The position numbers were made by a program, and so were the translations under genes. DNA of 8,201 nucleotides from Ruminococcaceae bacterium UBA1213 (lineage in GTDB: Bacteria > Bacillota > Clostridia > Oscillospirales > Acutalibacteraceae), in contig DBXL01000084.1 in NCBI GenBank assembly GCA_002309275.1, forward strand, positions 1-8,201. Direction: 5' to 3'. Position 1 is the stretch's first letter. Each line of letters opens with the position of its first letter. Below the pieces are notes generated by a model that was not told where the DNA came from, did no database searches, and was given only the letters and a program-made list of their open reading frames with translations. Below, in pieces: positions 5,536 through 8,201 of this stretch.

Positions 5536-6741
5536 TTACTCTCTTGTTGCCCTCTTGAAGCTTTCCATAACATATTGTGCCTGTTCGTCAGTCATCTTTG
5601 AATACAAAGGCAAAGTTATCTCATTCTTGTACATATTAAAAGCATTCGGAAAATCATCTATATTATATCCCATTCTTTTATATGCCGTCATCATGGGAAG
5701 AGGCTTGTAATGCACATTGGTTGCCACTCCATGACCTGCCATCTTTTTAATAACTTCATTTCGGTATTCCTCGTCCTGCCACATCAGCTTGACAAGATAT
5801 AAATGTCCGCTTGAAAGAATCTTTTCTTTCTCGGAAAAATGCTGTAATACAGATACACTTTGATTAGCAAGCTCCTTGTTATAAAACTCTATTATTTTTT
5901 TTCGCCTTTTGAGCATTTCGGGAAGTCTTTTCAACTGTGCAATTCCTATTGATGCCATTATATCTGTCATGTTGCACTTGAAATACGTTCCGATTATATC
6001 ATATTCCCATGAACCTGCCTGAGTCTTTGCAAGAGCGTCTTTTGACTGTCCGTGAAGCGACAAAAGCATATACTGCTTATATAAATCATCACTGTCAAGG
6101 CCATCATGTTTTCTCCATGTCACTGCACCGCCTTCACCTGTCGTCAGATTTTTGACAGCGTGAAATGAAAATGCCGTAAAGTCTGCAAGTGCTCCTACTC
6201 GTGTAGTTCCCCTTTTTGCACCTATCGAGTGAGCGGCATCTGCAAGCACTATTACCCTGCCAAAAGCCTCCTGCAAGGGTGTTTCAGCGTCAAACTTTGA
6301 ACGCACACTCCTTACTATATCAAACACCTTGTCATAATCACACGGCACTCCCCCCAAATCTACGGGAATAATGGCTTTTGTCCTGCTGTTGATAAAATAC
6401 GGCAGTTTTTCATAATCCATCTGCACAGAATTCGGCATACAGTCCACCAATACAGGCGTTGCACCTACATGACATACGGCACTTGCCGTTGCTGTATAGG
6501 TATATGCAGGCACGATTACTTCATCGCCCCTCTTTACTCCCAGCACTCTCAAAGTCATCTCCAATGCAGATGTGCATGAATCCAGACAAACTGTCCTGTC
6601 ACTCATACAGAACTTTGTTATCATATTTTCAAATTTTTTTGTTTTCGGACCTGTCGTTATCCAACCGCTTTGAAGTGTATCTACAACTTCATCTATCTCC
6701 GCATCTGTAATATCGGGCGGTGAAAACGGTATCTTCATCAT
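5536..6741 (-). CDS. DegT/DnrJ/EryC1/StrS family PLP-dependent aminotransferase
   Basis: At 401 residues this is full length for the family, which makes amino sugars by transferring an amino group, usually from glutamate, to a keto nucleotide-sugar. Landmarks appear in order: IPFSPPDIT at the start, the SGWITTGPKTKKFE block (25-38), CLDSCTSALEMTLRVLG (52-68) for phosphate and ring contacts, GDEVIVPAYTYTATASAV (72-89), LADAAHSIGA (166-175) with D168 for the PLP nitrogen, and SFHAVKNLTTGEGGAV (192-207) with K197 as the Schiff-base lysine. Later come NVHYKPL (342-348) and LPLYSKMTDEQ (377-387), also typical. GGGGGAGG lies about nine bases before the first of two adjacent ATGs. The exact sugar is not readable. 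It lies 25 bases after the broken kinase gene with no terminator between, so it is probably transcribed from the promoter near 7841-7869. No glycosyltransferase or epimerase is in view. Confidence 0.93.
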   Translation of the reverse strand: MMKIPFSPPDITDAEIDEVVDTLQSGWITTGPKTKKFENMITKFCMSDRTVCLDSCTSALEMTLRVLGVKRGDEVIVPAYTYTATASAVCHVGATPVLVDCMPNSVQMDYEKLPYFINSRTKAIIPVDLGGVPCDYDKVFDIVRSVRSKFDAETPLQEAFGRVIVLADAAHSIGAKRGTTRVGALADFTAFSFHAVKNLTTGEGGAVTWRKHDGLDSDDLYKQYMLLSLHGQSKDALAKTQAGSWEYDIIGTYFKCNMTDIMASIGIAQLKRLPEMLKRRKKIIEFYNKELANQSVSVLQHFSEKEKILSSGHLYLVKLMWQDEEYRNEVIKKMAGHGVATNVHYKPLPMMTAYKRMGYNIDDFPNAFNMYKNEITLPLYSKMTDEQAQYVMESFKRATRE

Positions 6742-6766
6742 AAAAAAATTCCTCCCCCAGAAATTT

Positions 6767-7322
6767 TTATAAAGATATTTTTGTCAAACTCTCGATTTTC
6801 TCTTTACTCCAATAGGCATTTTCCCAGTAAAAATACTGCGATTTTCTCTTCTTGAAAATGCGGTAAGGAAATTCTGTATTGTCATATACATGAACGATAT
6901 CACATATAGCAATCAATTCAGGCAGTAAATTCAATGCCCTTATATATCTTGAACGTATCTTTTCGGGCGGTACACCATGACCGCCGTTTTGCTCACGCAT
7001 TCTTACCCTCAAAACATTAATATTTACATCAGCTGTCAGTACATAAATACAACGGATAAAAAAGCCCTGTTCCTTTGCTCTTTTCAGCAGTTTCAAATTC
7101 CTATCCGTTGAAAGCACCGTTTCTCAGAGATACATTTTCTTCACGCATTTTTTCAGCCATGACTGCCGCCTCCATATCACTGCAATGTGTAGTTCTTTTT
7201 ATGTCATCGGCATTGATATATGGTTCTATCACTTTGGCAAGACTTGTAACGGTAGATTTTCCGCTGCCGTTAGGTCCTGCAAAAACGATTATTTCGGGCA
7301 ACTTGTTATCATTCAACAGCAT
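6767..7322 (-). pseudogene. Zeta-toxin-like P-loop kinase, broken by a frameshift near 7101-7126
   Basis: Two - strand frames together encode one protein of the zeta-toxin-like family of small P-loop kinases. The first piece (7322 down to a TAG at 7101) has strand IIVFAG, Walker A GPNGSGKST (residues 16-24), and INADDI (36-41), which holds the acidic residue of the active site. The second piece is open from 7123 and reads ETVLSTDRNLKLL, then FFIRCIYVLT, RVRMREQNGGHGVP and IRSRYIRALNLLPELI, including the family's conserved Arg/GGHxVP region, to a TAA at 6767. The family's usual 'F-x-F-E-T-V-L-S' link is cut: E-T-V-L-S is in the second frame, and the residues before it are missing or out of phase. 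The joined length (about 190 residues) fits the family. A start at the GTG at 7117 for the second piece has no ribosome site. Either a deletion of a few to some twenty bases or an assembly error is possible. The gene starts inside its upstream neighbour (14-base overlap). Confidence 0.8.
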
Positions 7323-7500
7323 ATTCTATTCTCCCGTCAGGATATTCCAAATATGGTTTTTTCTTTTCCCTGTCATACCTTGCAATCGGTACGCCTTTAA
7401 TGCGTTTTATCTCGTCTGCTATCCGAACAGCCGCTATAAATCTTTCCGTCATTTCATCATCCGTCATTCCGCACGTGATATCCAAGTCATTTTCTTCCAT
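7309..7500 (-). CDS. Small protein upstream of zeta-like kinase, possible antitoxin partner
   Basis: This 63-residue acidic protein has two parts. An N-terminal helix is rich in Glu, Met and Ala (EMTERFIAAVRIADEIKRIKG, about 16-36). A short C-terminal block reads VPIARYDREKKKPYLEYPDGRIEY (about 37-60) and looks like a small beta hairpin. Small proteins with a KRxKGxPIAxYD...YxEYPDGRxEY pattern are, from memory, commonly encoded just before zeta-like kinases; that association is recalled, not checked. The gene overlaps the kinase start by 14 bases, so expression would be coupled. Start ATG at 7500; AAAGGGG about 11 bases upstream overlaps the end of the preceding gene. It looks intact although the kinase is broken. 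A regulatory or antitoxin role is inference. Confidence 0.7.
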   Translation of the reverse strand: MEENDLDITCGMTDDEMTERFIAAVRIADEIKRIKGVPIARYDREKKKPYLEYPDGRIEYAVE

Positions 7501-7506
7501 GACAAT

Positions 7507-7809
7507 TCATTCCCCTTTCATCGCTTTCATAAACTTATCAAACTCTTTCGGAAACATCTCTACCGAAAAATCCTGTGTATCATCATATATTCTCAAAATT
7601 CTTTTTATAAGCAGTTCTTCATCCCTGTCACGATAATATCCGACTGTCTTTCGATTAAAAATTGCCAGCGTTCCGAGACATTCCAAAGTGATTGTTTCAT
7701 TATAAATCAATATAAATCCGCCTCTTGTCCACCATGTACCCGGCTTTCCGTCAGGCTTATTTTTTCTGATTCCACTGACACCTATTCTCAATATCTCCGG
7801 TTCAAACAT
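7507..7809 (-). CDS. Hypothetical 100-residue protein, first gene of the zeta-like unit
   Basis: A 100-residue soluble protein that I do not recognise. It opens with a beta-like start (ILRIGVSGIRK), then a Gly/Pro/Trp turn (GKPGTWWTRGG, about 21-31), hydrophobic strands (FILIYNETITLECLGTLAIFN, about 32-52), an Arg/Glu-rich helix (DRDEELLIKRILRIYDD), and ends in a charged helix (FPKEFDKFMKAMKG). There is no signal peptide or membrane segment. Start ATG at 7809 with AGGCGG seven bases upstream. It sits directly behind a strong promoter and six bases before the 63-residue gene, so the three are one transcription unit. Its placement suggests a role tied to the small protein and kinase, but nothing in the sequence shows what it does. 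Confidence 0.72.
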   Translation of the reverse strand: MFEPEILRIGVSGIRKNKPDGKPGTWWTRGGFILIYNETITLECLGTLAIFNRKTVGYYRDRDEELLIKRILRIYDDTQDFSVEMFPKEFDKFMKAMKGE

Positions 7810-7840
7810 CGTTTATCCGCCTTTCGCTGTCCGTATCAAT

Positions 7841-7869
7841 ATAATACTTCATCATGCCCGATTTGTCAA
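7841..7869 (-). promoter_or_regulatory. Strong predicted promoter for the zeta-like unit
   Basis: On the - strand, a perfect TTGACA (7864-7869) and TATTAT (7841-7846; five of six consensus bases) are separated by 17 bases. The start site would fall near 7834, leaving a leader of about 25 bases before the ATG at 7809. The -35 box overlaps the TGA stop of the membrane protein gene upstream. This is the best promoter in the window. Confidence 0.7.
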
Positions 7870-8201
7870 TTTTTCACCAACAACATCATGATTCCCGACA
7901 ATGCCGCTGCCAATACAGGCGAACCTATCAGCGTACCAAGCCACTTGAAAACAAGCGTCTTTCCGTATATATACGGCATAAATTCCTCTGTTTTCGGAAT
8001 GAGCCATGCTTTTGTTTTGCCTACCCAATAGAAATCGATGAACAGTCTGTCGAACAGTCCTTCAATCATCATGATAACATACATTTGCCAAAAGCCTTCC
8101 CAAAATCCCCTTGCACCGTTGATAAAGTAAACGGCATATATCATGAATATCCAGCAGGGCAGCATTCCCAACAGCATAAACAGCAGTTTATTTCTTTTTA
8201 T
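7866..8201 (-). CDS. C-terminal part of a multi-pass membrane protein, start outside the window
   Basis: The frame is open from the right edge of the window to a TGA at 7866-7868, giving 111 residues. An ATG at 8177 is in frame, but the reading frame continues unbroken beyond it to the edge and no ribosome site precedes it, so the real start is probably outside. Hydrophobic segments are visible near the start of the fragment (KLLFMLLGMLPCWIFMIYAVYF), in the middle (FWQMYVIMMIEGLF) and at the end (LGTLIGSPVLAAALSGIMMLL). Between them lies an Asp/Arg/Trp-rich stretch (DRLFIDFYWVGKTKAWLIP) that looks conserved in character. I recognise no named family. Its gene end overlaps the promoter of the next unit. 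Confidence 0.7.
   Translation of the reverse strand: MKRNKLLFMLLGMLPCWIFMIYAVYFINGARGFWEGFWQMYVIMMIEGLFDRLFIDFYWVGKTKAWLIPKTEEFMPYIYGKTLVFKWLGTLIGSPVLAAALSGIMMLLVKN

Noticed and set aside
6767..6800. TTGACA on the - strand near the end of the broken kinase gene, possibly a promoter for the aminotransferase
   Set aside because: The only good -10-like sequence (TATAAA) is about 10 bases away, too close for a standard promoter. At 17 bases the sequence is ATTTCT, a poor -10 box.
7101..7126. Programmed frameshift joining the two halves of the zeta-like kinase
   Set aside because: No slippery heptamer or following stem is visible, and residues normally present before ETVLS are missing, which a simple slip would not explain. 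A deletion or sequence error is more likely.
7075..8031. A 318-codon open frame on the + strand
   Set aside because: It lies antisense to four - strand genes that have ribosome sites and, in two cases, recognisable motifs. Its product is Ser/Phe/Ile/Cys-rich without a domain, and no ribosome site precedes it. It is a by-product of codon use on the other strand.

Overview
The window is AT-rich, densely packed bacterial DNA. Codon use, strong GGAGG-type ribosome sites and the protein families point to a low-GC Firmicute (Bacillota), most likely a Clostridia or Ruminococcus-like gut anaerobe. That placement is an inference; no rRNA or other marker gene is present.

Layout. Positions 1-1145 (+ strand) hold the end of a GH25 muramidase gene, overlapped by 4 bases by a PfkB-family sugar/nucleoside kinase gene. 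A repeat-built hairpin (about 1149-1213) separates these from everything else, which is all on the - strand and convergent. Read in transcription order on the - strand, the window opens at its right edge with the C-terminal part of a multi-pass membrane protein (7866-8201). A good promoter (TTGACA-17-TATTAT) follows. It drives a compact unit: a 100-residue orphan (7507-7809), a 63-residue protein resembling the small partner of zeta-toxin-like kinases (7309-7500), a zeta-toxin-like P-loop kinase gene broken by a frameshift (6767-7322), and a DegT/DnrJ/EryC1-type PLP aminotransferase (5536-6741) closed by a hairpin.

A second promoter (TTGCTA-17-TATAAT, 5422-5450) starts a run of four tightly coupled genes (5383 down to 1813), each encoding a protein with about six membrane segments. 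At least three of the four look like diverged paralogues of one another, and I recognise none of them as a known family. A lipoprotein gene with its own promoter (TTGAAT-17-TATAAT) ends the - strand block and runs into the repeat hairpin.

How the genes may work together. The muramidase and kinase are probably translationally coupled. The four membrane proteins plus lipoprotein look like a cell-envelope module of unknown function and are the best candidate here for something undescribed. The 63-residue protein and broken kinase look like a decayed toxin-antitoxin-like pair. The aminotransferase would normally act in nucleotide-sugar synthesis for surface polysaccharide or glycans, but no other sugar gene is in view.

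There is no tRNA, rRNA, CRISPR array, transposase or integrase, and no stretch longer than about 155 bases without a gene.
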